Positions 1 through 6,249 are shown, counted from the stretch's first letter. The stretch: 10,781 nucleotides of DNA from Bradyrhizobium sp. (GCA_028290165.1 JAQGKJ010000476.1:1-10781); one strand, 5' to 3'. The notes: generated from the letters alone by a model not told the origin. Translations and numbers: made by a program.

Positions 1-215
1 TTGAGGGCAAGGGCGCTATAGAACACCATGAAATCCAAGTCGGCGATGCGCCAGTAGATCAGCGCGAAGCCGACCAGGAAAAACGACGCGGCGAGGCCGG
101 CTAGGATCGCCGCCAATCCCCAGCGCCAGCCGAGGAAGGTCAAGCGGTCGAAGGCATCCTTGGCCGCGTTAATCGGCGGCGCGGTCGTCAAGGCCGGGTT
201 GGAAAACTGGTTCAT
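1..215 (-). CDS. N-terminus of a membrane protein, possibly a GT87/DUF2029-type glycosyltransferase (partial)
   Basis: The first 71 residues are visible and the rest lies beyond the left edge. A cytosolic stretch of about 30 residues is followed by a strong hydrophobic segment at about residues 33-55, then a short D-L-D-F-M-V-F-Y-S-A motif. A first transmembrane helix followed by an acidic pair and an F-x-V-F-Y-x-A sequence is the pattern I associate with the start of polyprenyl-phosphate-dependent mannosyl/glucosyltransferases of family GT87 (DUF2029). That assignment is inference from a short stretch; the membrane nature is seen directly. The ATG at 215 is the only reasonable start, although no clear Shine-Dalgarno precedes it. 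The gene lies 73 nt downstream of the L,D-transpeptidase on the same strand and could be its operon partner, with a GC-rich hairpin in the gap. Confidence 0.55.
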   Translation of the reverse strand, partial: MNQFSNPALTTAPPINAAKDAFDRLTFLGWRWGLAAILAGLAASFFLVGFALIYWRIADLDFMVFYSALAL

Positions 216-235
216 CGCGGCGGTCTTTTAGCTCA

Positions 236-261
236 GCCGCCGGCCCAAAGCGACCGGCGGC
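236..261 (-). terminator. GC-rich stem-loop between the transpeptidase and the downstream membrane gene
   Basis: GCCGCCGG at 236-243 and CCGGCGGC at 254-261 are perfect reverse complements separated by 10 nt, which gives an 8-bp all-GC stem. On the minus strand it lies just past the transpeptidase stop and about 20 nt before the next ATG. No T-run follows on either strand, so it may be a weak or Rho-assisted terminator, an attenuator or an mRNA-stabilising hairpin. Confidence 0.4.
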
Positions 262-288
262 CAAGAGCCAAAAGCACCCGAAAACCGG

Positions 289-2214
289 TTAGCGCAGCGA
301 AACGATGAAATCCGTTCCTTCGCCGGTTTCGCCGGCAGAGATGCCTTGATCGGAAACGATGATCGAGCTGCCGGTCGAAAGCGCGTCGACAATTCGTGCC
401 ATCACATCCGCGGGGATATTGAGGCGATCCAGCGCTTCAGCGGGGCTGTCCGGCACCGGCATCGGCTTCATTTCGACCACGCCTGCGATCTTCCGCCGCC
501 GCGACGCGCGGTCATCCTCGTCGTGCCGCTCGGCACGCCGCGCCGGTACGGGTAGCGAGACCACCGACCAGTGCAGGACATTGGCGTCGTCTTTATCGAC
601 CTGCGCGGTGAAGATGTGGGTACCAAGCGGCCGGTCGCTTGGCGCAATCGTAACTGGCGCTTCGAACAACGGCGCGAAATTCTGCCGCACATAGATTTTG
701 GAATCCTTGCGGCTGACGAACACCGCGATCTGACCGGTGCGCTTTGGCGCAGCCGATGATGCCGAATCGGGCTTTGAGGCCGCGGCCGGCTTTTCGGTGT
801 CGGGCGCGCGGGCCTGATCCTTTTTCGCGGCAACGCCTGGGCTGGTATCCGTTACCGCCTTCACGCTCTGTTCGGGGTTTTCGCTTGATTTGGGCGCGTC
901 CGGTTTCGACGCATCGACCTTGGCATCGTCGGCCTTGATTTCGGCCTTCACGCTTCCGGTTGCCTGCGCCTCGACCTGGGCTGGTTCCGCGCTCGGCTGC
1001 GCGGGTGCCTGGGCCTCGTCCGTTTTCTTGCTGGCGTTATCGGTTGCGTCCGTCTCAGCGGACTTGATGTCGGCGGCTGCTGTCTCGGCCAATTTGGTCT
1101 CGGCCGGTTTGTCATCGGACGACGCGGTCTCGTCTTGCTTCGCGACGGCCGGTTCAGCTTCTGATGTTGCGGCTTCGGAGTTTGCAGCTTCGGATTTCGG
1201 TTCCGCGTTCGATGCATCGCTGTTCTTGACCGAAACGGTGCCGGCATCAGCCTGCGGCGCGCTCTCGGTTGCGGCGGAAGCCTCTTCGCGCGCCGTCGCG
1301 CCGCTACCCGATGACGATGCATCTGACATCGTCACTGAAGCTTTGGTCGCTTTTATATCGCCGCTGGCGTCCGCGGTGTGGGTCTGGTCGCGTAACGGCG
1401 CGGAAGCCGACAGCTCATCGGAGGTGGATTTTACGCCGTCGTTATGTCCAACGGTCGGTCTCAGTTCGAGGCTCGCTTCTGAAACCGCGGACTTGGCCGT
1501 CGCGTCTTCATTCGCCGTCTTGTCGGCCTTGGCGGCAGTTGGCGCATCCGTCGGCGGCTCGTTCGCGGCGGTCGGCTGCAGCACGACCTTGCGCGTGGCG
1601 AGGAGGGGATGTGAGAAAGGCGCGGGCGTCATCTCGCCGGGGGTGACCACGACCCGCGCGCCCATCTTGGTCCAATTCCACATCTTGACGGCAAACGCCA
1701 TGGGCATGCGGATACAGCCGTGCGACGCCGGATAGCCGGGCAACACGCCGGCGTGCATGGCGACACCGGACCAGGTGATGCGCTGCATGTAGGGCATCGG
1801 CGCGCCGCTATAGATGTTGGAGTGGTGGAACTTGTGTTTTTGAATGATGCTGAACGCGCCCATCGGCGTCGGATGGCCCTTCATGCCTGTGGAAACCGGG
1901 GCCTCCGCGAACAAACCGTTGGCGTCGTAGATCTTCACCTGTTGCTTGTCGATTGAGATCGCGATGACCAGCGGTCCCTGCGGCTTGGCCGATTCCTTCG
2001 CAGCTGGCTCGATCTTTTTGGCCTGGTGGCGAACCTTGGGCCGCCGCTGCGGGACCGTCGGCCCGGGCCGGTAATATCCGGGATCGGCGTCCCAATAATA
2101 CAGGGCGGCTTCTGCTTGCGAAGCGGTTCCAATCGCGCCGGCGGCCGTCAAAAGCGCAATTTGCCATAGCCGTCCGCTCCCCACAGGAGCCCGATACCCG
2201 CTCGCGCGCATCAT
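289..2214 (-). CDS. Exported L,D-transpeptidase (YkuD) with a long disordered linker and a degenerate second YkuD-like domain
   Basis: L,D-transpeptidases form 3-3 peptidoglycan crosslinks or attach proteins to peptidoglycan in the periplasm. The start at 2214 is chosen because GAGG lies 8 nt upstream and a signal peptide follows (hydrophobic run about residues 17-31, cleavage near A-E-A at 36). An upstream in-frame GTG at 2268 would add 18 residues but has no ribosome site. The YkuD domain spans about residues 82-192, with His154 and the S-H-G-C-I-R motif at 165-170; Cys168 is the expected nucleophile. Residues about 220-490 are a low-complexity Ala/Glu/Ser/Thr/Lys/Asp linker. Residues about 494-641 resemble the YkuD fold again (I-A-V-F-V-S-x-K-D-S-K-I-Y-V, then a closing helix and strand near 602-620) but lack the His and HGC residues. 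At 641 aa it is much longer than a minimal YkuD enzyme. The enzyme family is secure; the substrate is not known. Confidence 0.93.
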   Translation of the reverse strand: MMRASGYRAPVGSGRLWQIALLTAAGAIGTASQAEAALYYWDADPGYYRPGPTVPQRRPKVRHQAKKIEPAAKESAKPQGPLVIAISIDKQQVKIYDANGLFAEAPVSTGMKGHPTPMGAFSIIQKHKFHHSNIYSGAPMPYMQRITWSGVAMHAGVLPGYPASHGCIRMPMAFAVKMWNWTKMGARVVVTPGEMTPAPFSHPLLATRKVVLQPTAANEPPTDAPTAAKADKTANEDATAKSAVSEASLELRPTVGHNDGVKSTSDELSASAPLRDQTHTADASGDIKATKASVTMSDASSSGSGATAREEASAATESAPQADAGTVSVKNSDASNAEPKSEAANSEAATSEAEPAVAKQDETASSDDKPAETKLAETAAADIKSAETDATDNASKKTDEAQAPAQPSAEPAQVEAQATGSVKAEIKADDAKVDASKPDAPKSSENPEQSVKAVTDTSPGVAAKKDQARAPDTEKPAAASKPDSASSAAPKRTGQIAVFVSRKDSKIYVRQNFAPLFEAPVTIAPSDRPLGTHIFTAQVDKDDANVLHWSVVSLPVPARRAERHDEDDRASRRRKIAGVVEMKPMPVPDSPAEALDRLNIPADVMARIVDALSTGSSIIVSDQGISAGETGEGTDFIVSLR

Positions 2215-2421
2215 CGTCGAATCCTCAAGCCATCGATCTTTAGTGTTGCAGACGGGATACGCGTTCACCAGCGTAGTGGTTCCAATTGCCGCTGCTTTCG
2301 CACCAAGAGTAGCAAAAAAGCCTCACATTGCGTTAAACGGCCGAGGTTACCGGCTACCGGCAGCCTTCCTGCGGAGCATCCCATCGCCTACATGCTGAAA
2401 ACCCCGCCGACGGAGACACCC

Positions 2422-2970
2422 ATGACATCCCAACCCCTAAGCCTGTATGACCCGAGGCGCAGATTTTGGATTTTCCTGACGTTCGCGTCGGTACTATGGC
2501 TGGGTGGTCCGGCGGTGGCCGCCGACGAGCCCGATCTGATTTTCCGCCGCTCGACGGTGTTCAAATGGGTGAGCCCGAACGACAAGCTTGCGACCTATGG
2601 CATCGATGACCCCGAAGTCGAAGGGGTCGCCTGTCATTTCACGATACCCGAAAAGGGCGGCTTCACGGGCTGGCTCGGGCTCGCCGAACAGGTCTCGGAT
2701 ATTTCGCTGGCGTGCCGGCAGATCGGCCCCATCCATTTCAAGGGCAAATTGGAGCAGGGCGACGACATGTTCCGCCAGCGGCGCTCGCTGTTCTTCAAGA
2801 AAATGCAGATCGTCCGCGGCTGCGACGCCAAGCGGAATGTGCTGGTTTACATGGTCTATTCCGACAAACTGATCGACGGGTCGCCCAAGAATTCAACCTC
2901 CTCGGTACCGATCATGCCGTGGGGCGCTGCCGATACAGCGATTCAGAGATGCGGCGAGTTCATTCAGTGA
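2422..2970 (+). CDS. creA: CreA family protein, exported
   Basis: This is a 182-residue protein closely matching the CreA family as I remember the E. coli protein. The shared blocks include G-W-L-G-L-A-E followed by a Cys and Q-x-G-P-I (residues 83-104), and D-A-K-R-N-V-L-V-Y-M-V-Y-S-D-K near 135-149, then G-S-P-K-N and S-V-P-I-M-P-W (153-167). CreA proteins are small periplasmic proteins of unknown molecular function; the name comes from the E. coli creABCD locus, but no creBCD genes are visible here. A signal peptide is clear: basic R-R-R at 12-14, a hydrophobic core, and A-V-A near 31-33 for cleavage. Four Cys (71, 98, 134, 177) would allow disulfides in the periplasm. The ATG at 2422 is chosen because GGAG sits 6 nt upstream; the upstream ATG at 2392 has its GGAG 15 nt away, which is too far. 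It is divergent from the transpeptidase. Confidence 0.9.
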   Translation: MTSQPLSLYDPRRRFWIFLTFASVLWLGGPAVAADEPDLIFRRSTVFKWVSPNDKLATYGIDDPEVEGVACHFTIPEKGGFTGWLGLAEQVSDISLACRQIGPIHFKGKLEQGDDMFRQRRSLFFKKMQIVRGCDAKRNVLVYMVYSDKLIDGSPKNSTSSVPIMPWGAADTAIQRCGEFIQ

Positions 2971-2982
2971 ACGGCTCCTGAA

Positions 2983-3369
2983 TCACCGCTTCGGCGGGGC
3001 AGGGCGCGGGCGGACCCATGGCTCAGGCCGGAGTTTTGAATCGCGGCAGCCCACCAGCTGCACCAATTTCTGGGGGGCCGACACGTTGCCGCTGTCACCG
3101 CATTGTTGCTGCATGACGCCACAAATCCTTGGCCGCTCCGGCTTTAAGGGGGACTTGCCGATCCGCAGCTCGGAGACACTGTCAACCGCGGCCAAATTTT
3201 CGGCGATCGGCTGGCCTGGTTTGCGGGTCGCGGTCTTATTGCCAACATCGATGTTGCCATTGCCCACGACTGAAATCCTTTGTTGAAGCTCAATGCGCAA
3301 CTGCCCAGAAAAGTTGCATCTGGTTCGATTGAGTCGACGCCAGCGATGCTTCGGTTCACCGGCCGCCAA
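2983..3369 (-). CDS. Doubtful ORF, hypothetical protein or gene remnant
   Basis: An open minus-strand frame of 128 codons covers most of an otherwise empty region. In the five 60-nt blocks I checked, from about 3300 down to 3001, third-position GC rises from about 55% to 70-80%, as expected for coding DNA in this genome. The C-terminal part contains three Cys and looks protein-like (C-G-V-M-Q-Q-Q-C-G-D near the middle). Against it: the only start that gives this length is a TTG at 3369 with no convincing ribosome site, the frame stays open upstream to 3450 without ATG or GTG, and no signal peptide or known domain is seen. It may be the 3' part of a decayed gene whose start has been lost, or a short gene with an uncertain start. 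No function can be proposed. Confidence 0.3.
   Translation of the reverse strand: MAAGEPKHRWRRLNRTRCNFSGQLRIELQQRISVVGNGNIDVGNKTATRKPGQPIAENLAAVDSVSELRIGKSPLKPERPRICGVMQQQCGDSGNVSAPQKLVQLVGCRDSKLRPEPWVRPRPAPPKR
2986..2997 (+). terminator. Short TTCG-tetraloop hairpin after creA
   Basis: CCGC-TTCG-GCGG begins 16 nt after the creA stop codon. A 4-bp GC stem closed by a UUCG loop is unusually stable for its size, but no T-run follows, so its role in termination is only suggested. It would also overlap the last codons of the doubtful minus-strand ORF. Confidence 0.25.
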
Positions 3370-3695
3370 GCCGTCCGGGGGCTTTGTCCAACAGAGAAAG
3401 GTTAAAAAGTCGGATTTTTGGCTTCGAAGGCGGCGATATCGGCGGATGTCTCACGACGGCGGTCGGCCAGTGAACTACTAGGCCAATGAGCCACAGGGTT
3501 CATGGGCAGGTTCACTCGTTTGAAACCATTGAATTTTCTTAAAGATTGTTTCGTCCGGCCTCGGCCCACGAAACAATTCTCAGCTCCACGAAACCATTTC
3601 CCTTTTTCGCGCAGACGTCCGGAAACAGCCGATGGTTATCAGCTTGGCAACGAAAGCGGCGGGCAACGCCGGCATGCCAAACCGGAGACAGTCGA
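3370..3695. other. Gene-free stretch upstream of a small secreted protein gene
   Basis: No convincing coding frame is visible here. The stretch is less GC-rich than its surroundings, especially around 3391-3420 and 3520-3610, and holds the GAAAC(C/A)ATT repeat cluster described separately. It probably contains the promoter of the gene starting at 3696; no clear -35/-10 pair was identified. Confidence 0.5.
3522..3598. repeat. Cluster of GAAAC(C/A)ATT motifs with a perfect 10-bp inverted repeat
   Basis: ATTGTTTCGT at 3545-3554 is the exact reverse complement of ACGAAACAAT at 3568-3577, with a 13-nt GC-rich spacer. Two further GAAACCATT copies lie at 3522-3530 and 3590-3598 in direct orientation. 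Four related sites within 77 bp, about 100-175 bp upstream of the next start codon, look like operator half-sites for a DNA-binding regulator; alternatively the inverted repeat folds as an RNA hairpin. The repeats are seen directly, the regulatory role is inferred. Confidence 0.5.
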
Positions 3696-3857
3696 ATGCG
3701 AACCCTCAGCTTCATCCTTGCTTTTGCCTTCGTGCTGGCCGGCCCCTCGATCGCCGGTGTGTCCGATAGCGGTCTGCCCGGTATCGGCACCTTCGCCTAT
3801 AGCGGCTCGACGGTTGTGACGCCGGCTCCGCATTCGATCATGGTGGCAGCCCGCTGA
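3696..3857 (+). CDS. Very small secreted protein (53 aa), unknown function
   Basis: The ATG at 3696 has a strong ribosome site, GGAGA at 3684-3688, spaced 7 nt; a longer in-frame reading from further upstream is not supported. Residues 1-20 form a typical signal peptide (Met-Arg, hydrophobic core, then G-P-S-I-A-G near the cleavage site). The predicted mature peptide is only about 33 residues, rich in Gly, Ser, Pro and small residues, with the sequence G-I-G-T-F-A-Y-S-G-S in the middle and V-A-A-R at the end, and without Cys. Similar small exported proteins are, as far as I recall, common in Bradyrhizobium, but no function is known to me. The next gene starts 47 nt downstream on the same strand and also encodes a secreted protein, so the two are probably co-transcribed. 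Confidence 0.75.
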   Translation: MRTLSFILAFAFVLAGPSIAGVSDSGLPGIGTFAYSGSTVVTPAPHSIMVAAR

Positions 3858-3904
3858 GGCGAATGCTGATCCCAGACATTGGAAAGTTGCCGGTCAAGGC
3901 CATC

Positions 3905-4324
3905 ATGTTTTTTCGTATCTGTAGTGCGGCTGCGGTCGCGTCCTTCGTTCTGGGTGGCTCGGTGCAAGCCCAACAGAATCAAATTCAGCAGAATCAAATC
4001 CAGCCTGGTCAAGTTCAGCAAATTCAATTCCGGTCGCTGACCAAGATGCCGGATCCGCGCGGCGAGTTCGTGCGGCTATGCGCTCCCCATATGGTAGGAC
4101 GCTGGGCACACCCCGAAGCCGTCTGCGGCTGTCTGCATGACTATGCGGCCGCCACCGTCGAAGACACCGACCTTCGCGATGCGCTGCTGCGCGGCATCAC
4201 CGAGACCGGCGTCCCGACCATCGAGACCGAATGGGTGCCGCCGTCGAAACAGTCCGAGATCGGCGCAACGTTTACGAAGATTGCAAAGCCGACGCTGCAA
4301 TGCATGTTCGAGCCGCTGAACTAG
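3905..4324 (+). CDS. Secreted protein with an N-terminal Gln-rich repeat and four Cys, unknown function
   Basis: A protein of 139 residues. The ATG at 3905 is chosen over the in-frame ATG at 3863 because AAGG lies 5 nt upstream and a clean signal peptide begins at once (M-F-F-R, hydrophobic core, S-V-Q-A then Q, cleavage near residue 22). The mature N-terminus is a Gln-rich stretch in which Q-Q-N-Q-I and related units are repeated three to four times; the DNA shows the same repetition (CAGAATCAAAT twice at about 3974-3999). The rest is a compact, probably helical domain with Cys in L-C-A-P, C-G-C and L-Q-C-M, which could form two disulfides. No known domain is recognised. It follows the 53-aa secreted protein by 47 nt and converges on the secreted protein at 4390-4647. 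Confidence 0.8.
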   Translation: MFFRICSAAAVASFVLGGSVQAQQNQIQQNQIQPGQVQQIQFRSLTKMPDPRGEFVRLCAPHMVGRWAHPEAVCGCLHDYAAATVEDTDLRDALLRGITETGVPTIETEWVPPSKQSEIGATFTKIAKPTLQCMFEPLN

Positions 4325-4343
4325 GCTCGCTCTTTCCTTCAAT

Positions 4344-4367
4344 AGCCGGTGTTTTTCATTGCCGGCT
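4344..4367. terminator. Possible stem-loop between convergent small genes
   Basis: AGCCGG at 4344-4349 and CCGGCT at 4362-4367 are exact reverse complements with a T-rich 12-nt loop. It lies in the 65-nt gap between two convergent genes, where a bidirectional terminator is expected. The stem is short and no T-run follows it. Confidence 0.25.
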
Positions 4368-4389
4368 GGCCGCGCTTATCCTTGCACGC

Positions 4390-4647
4390 TCATTTCTTCG
4401 TTCCCAATCGCGGCACGCATGTTCGCACGCCGACGACACCGGTGGCCGTCATCCTGGCGCCTGAAACTTCCTTGATCTGGCCGGCGGGGCACGATCCGTC
4501 ATCGACCTGGATGCGCTGACCGAGCCGCAAGTTGACGATGTCCTGCTCGCGCGACACCTGTGCCGCCGCCGCCGGTGTCGCGAGCGCGCTGAGCACCAGA
4601 CCGCCGAGCAGCACAACCGAACAGCGTTTGATGCGCGAGATCGTCAT
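4390..4647 (-). CDS. Small secreted protein with one Cys pair, possibly DUF6719-like
   Basis: An 85-residue protein starting at the ATG at 4647; a weak AGG lies about 10 nt upstream. A signal peptide is clear: M-T-I-S-R-I-K-R-C, then a hydrophobic core, and A-T-P-A-A-A-A before the mature start at about residue 29. The mature part of some 57 residues has the motif V-D-D-G-S-C-P-A-G-Q-I-K-E-V and a second Cys in R-T-C-V-P-R, which would allow a single disulfide. I recall this V-D-D-G-x-C-P-x-G-Q-I-K pattern from small Bradyrhizobium proteins assigned to DUF6719, but I am not certain of the family number. No function is known. It lies 20 nt downstream of the single-span membrane peptide gene on the same strand, so the two probably form a small operon. 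Confidence 0.75.
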   Translation of the reverse strand: MTISRIKRCSVVLLGGLVLSALATPAAAAQVSREQDIVNLRLGQRIQVDDGSCPAGQIKEVSGARMTATGVVGVRTCVPRLGTKK

Positions 4648-4667
4648 GATCGATGGACCTGCCTGTC

Positions 4668-4820
4668 TCACTTGTTCTGGATCTTCAGCCCGTTCGGACC
4701 GACATTGATCTGCAGGCCTTCCGGTTCCTTCTTGGTCTGGTAGAGATTGTAGCCGAGCACGCCCACCGCGACGATCAGCGCGCCGATGATGAGATACAGA
4801 ATGTTGCGGTTGCCTGGCAT
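4668..4820 (-). CDS. 50-aa single-span membrane protein, unknown function
   Basis: The ATG at 4820 is preceded by GGAG with 6 nt spacing; the upstream in-frame ATG at 4832 overlaps this ribosome site and is unlikely. The protein has a short polar N-terminus (M-P-G-N-R-N), one hydrophobic helix at about residues 7-25 ending in G-Y-N-L-Y-Q, and a 25-residue tail with G-L-Q-I-N-V-G-P-N-G-L-K-I-Q. The pattern of one N-terminal helix, Y-x-x-Y-Q and a short beta-like G-x-x-I-x-V-G-x-x-G tail is one I recall from many tiny rhizobial proteins annotated as hypothetical. The helix could be a signal anchor with the tail in the periplasm. It is the first gene of a two-gene unit with 4390-4647 and is divergent from the M20 peptidase, with a 21-bp palindrome in between. 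Confidence 0.7.
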   Translation of the reverse strand: MPGNRNILYLIIGALIVAVGVLGYNLYQTKKEPEGLQINVGPNGLKIQNK

Positions 4821-4849
4821 CCGAGTCTCCATAGGCCGTGAAATCTGAC

Positions 4850-4870
4850 CGCGCCAAGTGTATTGGCGCG
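4850..4870. promoter_or_regulatory. 21-bp palindrome between divergent genes, candidate operator
   Basis: CGCGCCAA at 4850-4857 and TTGGCGCG at 4863-4870 are perfect reverse complements around a 5-nt centre. The site lies in the 89-bp gap between the divergent starts at 4820 and 4910, as expected for a dimeric repressor or activator site. It could also fold in the 5' leader of the M20 gene. Confidence 0.5.
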
Positions 4871-4909
4871 CTGGCGATTCTGAAAGCGACAACGAAAACA
4901 GTGACGGAA

Positions 4910-6193
4910 ATGAACGCAACAGAAGATACCAAGCGAAAAATCCTCGATGCCGTCGACGCCAATTTCGACGCGCAGTTGGCGACCACCCGGGATTTTGTCG
5001 CGATTCCCTCGACCCGCGGCGTGGAAGGGCCGTGCCAGGACATGATCGGCGATCTCCTGCGGCAGCGCGGCTATGAGGTCGACGACTGGCATATCGATCT
5101 CAGTGAGCTGAAAGATCTGCGCGGCTTCGGCCCGATCGAGCATGATTTCTCCAAAGCGCGCACGGTGGTCGGCACCTATCGACCGACAACCAGCGCCGGA
5201 AAGTCGCTGATCCTGCAAGGGCATTGCGACGTGGTACCGACCGGACCCTTGGAGATGTGGGAGACGCCGCCATTTTCGCCGGTCGTCAAGGATGGCAGGA
5301 TGTACGGCCGCGGCGCCTGCGACATGAAATCCGGAACCATCGGCGCGCTCTATGCGCTCAACGCCATCAAGGCCGCCGGCCTTAAGCCGACCGCGCGGAT
5401 TCACTTCCAGTCCGTGATCGAGGAGGAGAGCACCGGCGTCGGCGCGCTTTCCACCCTGCAGCGCGGCTATCGCGCCGATTGTTGTTTCATCCCGGAGCCG
5501 ACATCCGGCAGAATGGTGCGCTCGCAGGTCGGCGTGATCTGGTTTCGCCTGAAAGTGCGCGGCCATCCCGTGCATGTGTTCGAGGCGAGCTCGGGTTCCA
5601 ACGCGATCACCGCGGCCTACCATCTGATCCAGGCGCTGGAAAAGCTCGAAGCCGAATGGAACGCGCGCGCGAAAAGCGATCGCCACTTCAAGGCAGTGAC
5701 GCACCCGATCAATTTCAATCCTGGGATCATCAAGGGCGGCGACTGGGCCTCCAGCGTGCCGGCGTGGTGCGACGTCGATTGCCGGATCGCGATCCTGCCG
5801 GGCTGGTCGGTCGCCGACTGCCAGACGGAGATTCTTGGCTGCGTCTCACAGGCTGCCCGCGACCATCGCTTCCTCTCCAACAACCCGCCCGACGTGAAAT
5901 GGTCGGGCTTTCTGTCGGAAGGTTATGAACTGAAGGATTCCGCGGAAGCGGAAGCCGCCTTCGGCAAGGCCTTTGGCGCGGTCTATGGCGGCGCGGTGCA
6001 GGACCTTGTCTTCACCGCGCTCACCGACACGCGATTCTACGGACTGAACTACAACATCCCGAGCCTGTGCTTTGGCGCCAGCGGCGCGGCCATGCACGGC
6101 TTTAATGAATATGTCGATCTGGATTCGCTGCGGAAATCAACCAAGGCCACCGCATTGTTCATCGCGGAATGGTGCGGGGTGGAAAAGGTGTAG
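4910..6193 (+). CDS. M20 family metallopeptidase / ArgE-DapE type deacylase
   Basis: A 427-residue zinc-dependent amidohydrolase of the M20 family, whose members cleave acyl or peptide bonds on amino acids (acetylornithine deacetylase, succinyl-diaminopimelate desuccinylase and relatives). The motifs are complete: H-C-D-V-V-P at 105-110 (His metal ligand, catalytic Asp107), G-R-G-A-C-D-M-K-S-G at 133-142 (bridging Asp138), E-E-E at 171-173 (catalytic base and metal ligand), P-E-P at 195-197 and the C-terminal H-G-F at 396-398. A dimerisation domain is expected between about residues 200 and 315. Length fits the ArgE/DapE deacylase subfamily; the substrate cannot be read from sequence, and no arginine or lysine biosynthesis genes are adjacent. 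The ATG at 4910 is preferred because the longer GTG reading from 4838 would swallow the palindrome; its ribosome site is weak, and a GTG at 4901 is possible. No signal peptide, so probably cytoplasmic. Confidence 0.9.
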   Translation: MNATEDTKRKILDAVDANFDAQLATTRDFVAIPSTRGVEGPCQDMIGDLLRQRGYEVDDWHIDLSELKDLRGFGPIEHDFSKARTVVGTYRPTTSAGKSLILQGHCDVVPTGPLEMWETPPFSPVVKDGRMYGRGACDMKSGTIGALYALNAIKAAGLKPTARIHFQSVIEEESTGVGALSTLQRGYRADCCFIPEPTSGRMVRSQVGVIWFRLKVRGHPVHVFEASSGSNAITAAYHLIQALEKLEAEWNARAKSDRHFKAVTHPINFNPGIIKGGDWASSVPAWCDVDCRIAILPGWSVADCQTEILGCVSQAARDHRFLSNNPPDVKWSGFLSEGYELKDSAEAEAAFGKAFGAVYGGAVQDLVFTALTDTRFYGLNYNIPSLCFGASGAAMHGFNEYVDLDSLRKSTKATALFIAEWCGVEKV

Positions 6194-6215
6194 TTGCTCT
6201 CGAAGCAGACACGCA

Positions 6216-6249
6216 CGTCATCCTTCGAGACTCGCACCTTAGGATGGCG
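6216..6249. repeat. Imperfect inverted repeat at the junction of convergent genes, likely degenerate interspersed repeat
   Basis: CGTCATCCT at 6216-6224 pairs with AGGATGGCG at 6241-6249 with one G-T mismatch, leaving a 16-nt loop. The sequence starting CGTCATCCTTCGAGAC and ending in AGGATG resembles a short repeat I recall as very frequent in Bradyrhizobium genomes. It contains the stop codon of the minus-strand gene and may act as the shared terminator. Confidence 0.45.

Noticed and set aside
890..1735. Long plus-strand open frame (281 codons) opposite the transpeptidase linker
   Set aside because: It is antisense to the low-complexity Ala/Glu/Ser linker of a well supported gene; its Ala/Ser-rich product simply mirrors that composition and it has no domain.
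2348..2361. TACCGGC repeated twice in direct tandem upstream of creA
   Set aside because: Only two 7-bp copies; too short to distinguish from chance or to assign as an operator.
3502..3819. Plus-strand open frame of 105 codons overlapping the small secreted gene
   Set aside because: It lies in a different frame from the signal-peptide gene at 3696, has no ribosome site, and crosses the repeat cluster.
4775..5704. Long minus-strand open frame (309 codons) opposite the M20 gene
   Set aside because: The M20 gene on the other strand has all its catalytic motifs; the antisense product has no recognisable domain and would also run through the small membrane peptide gene.
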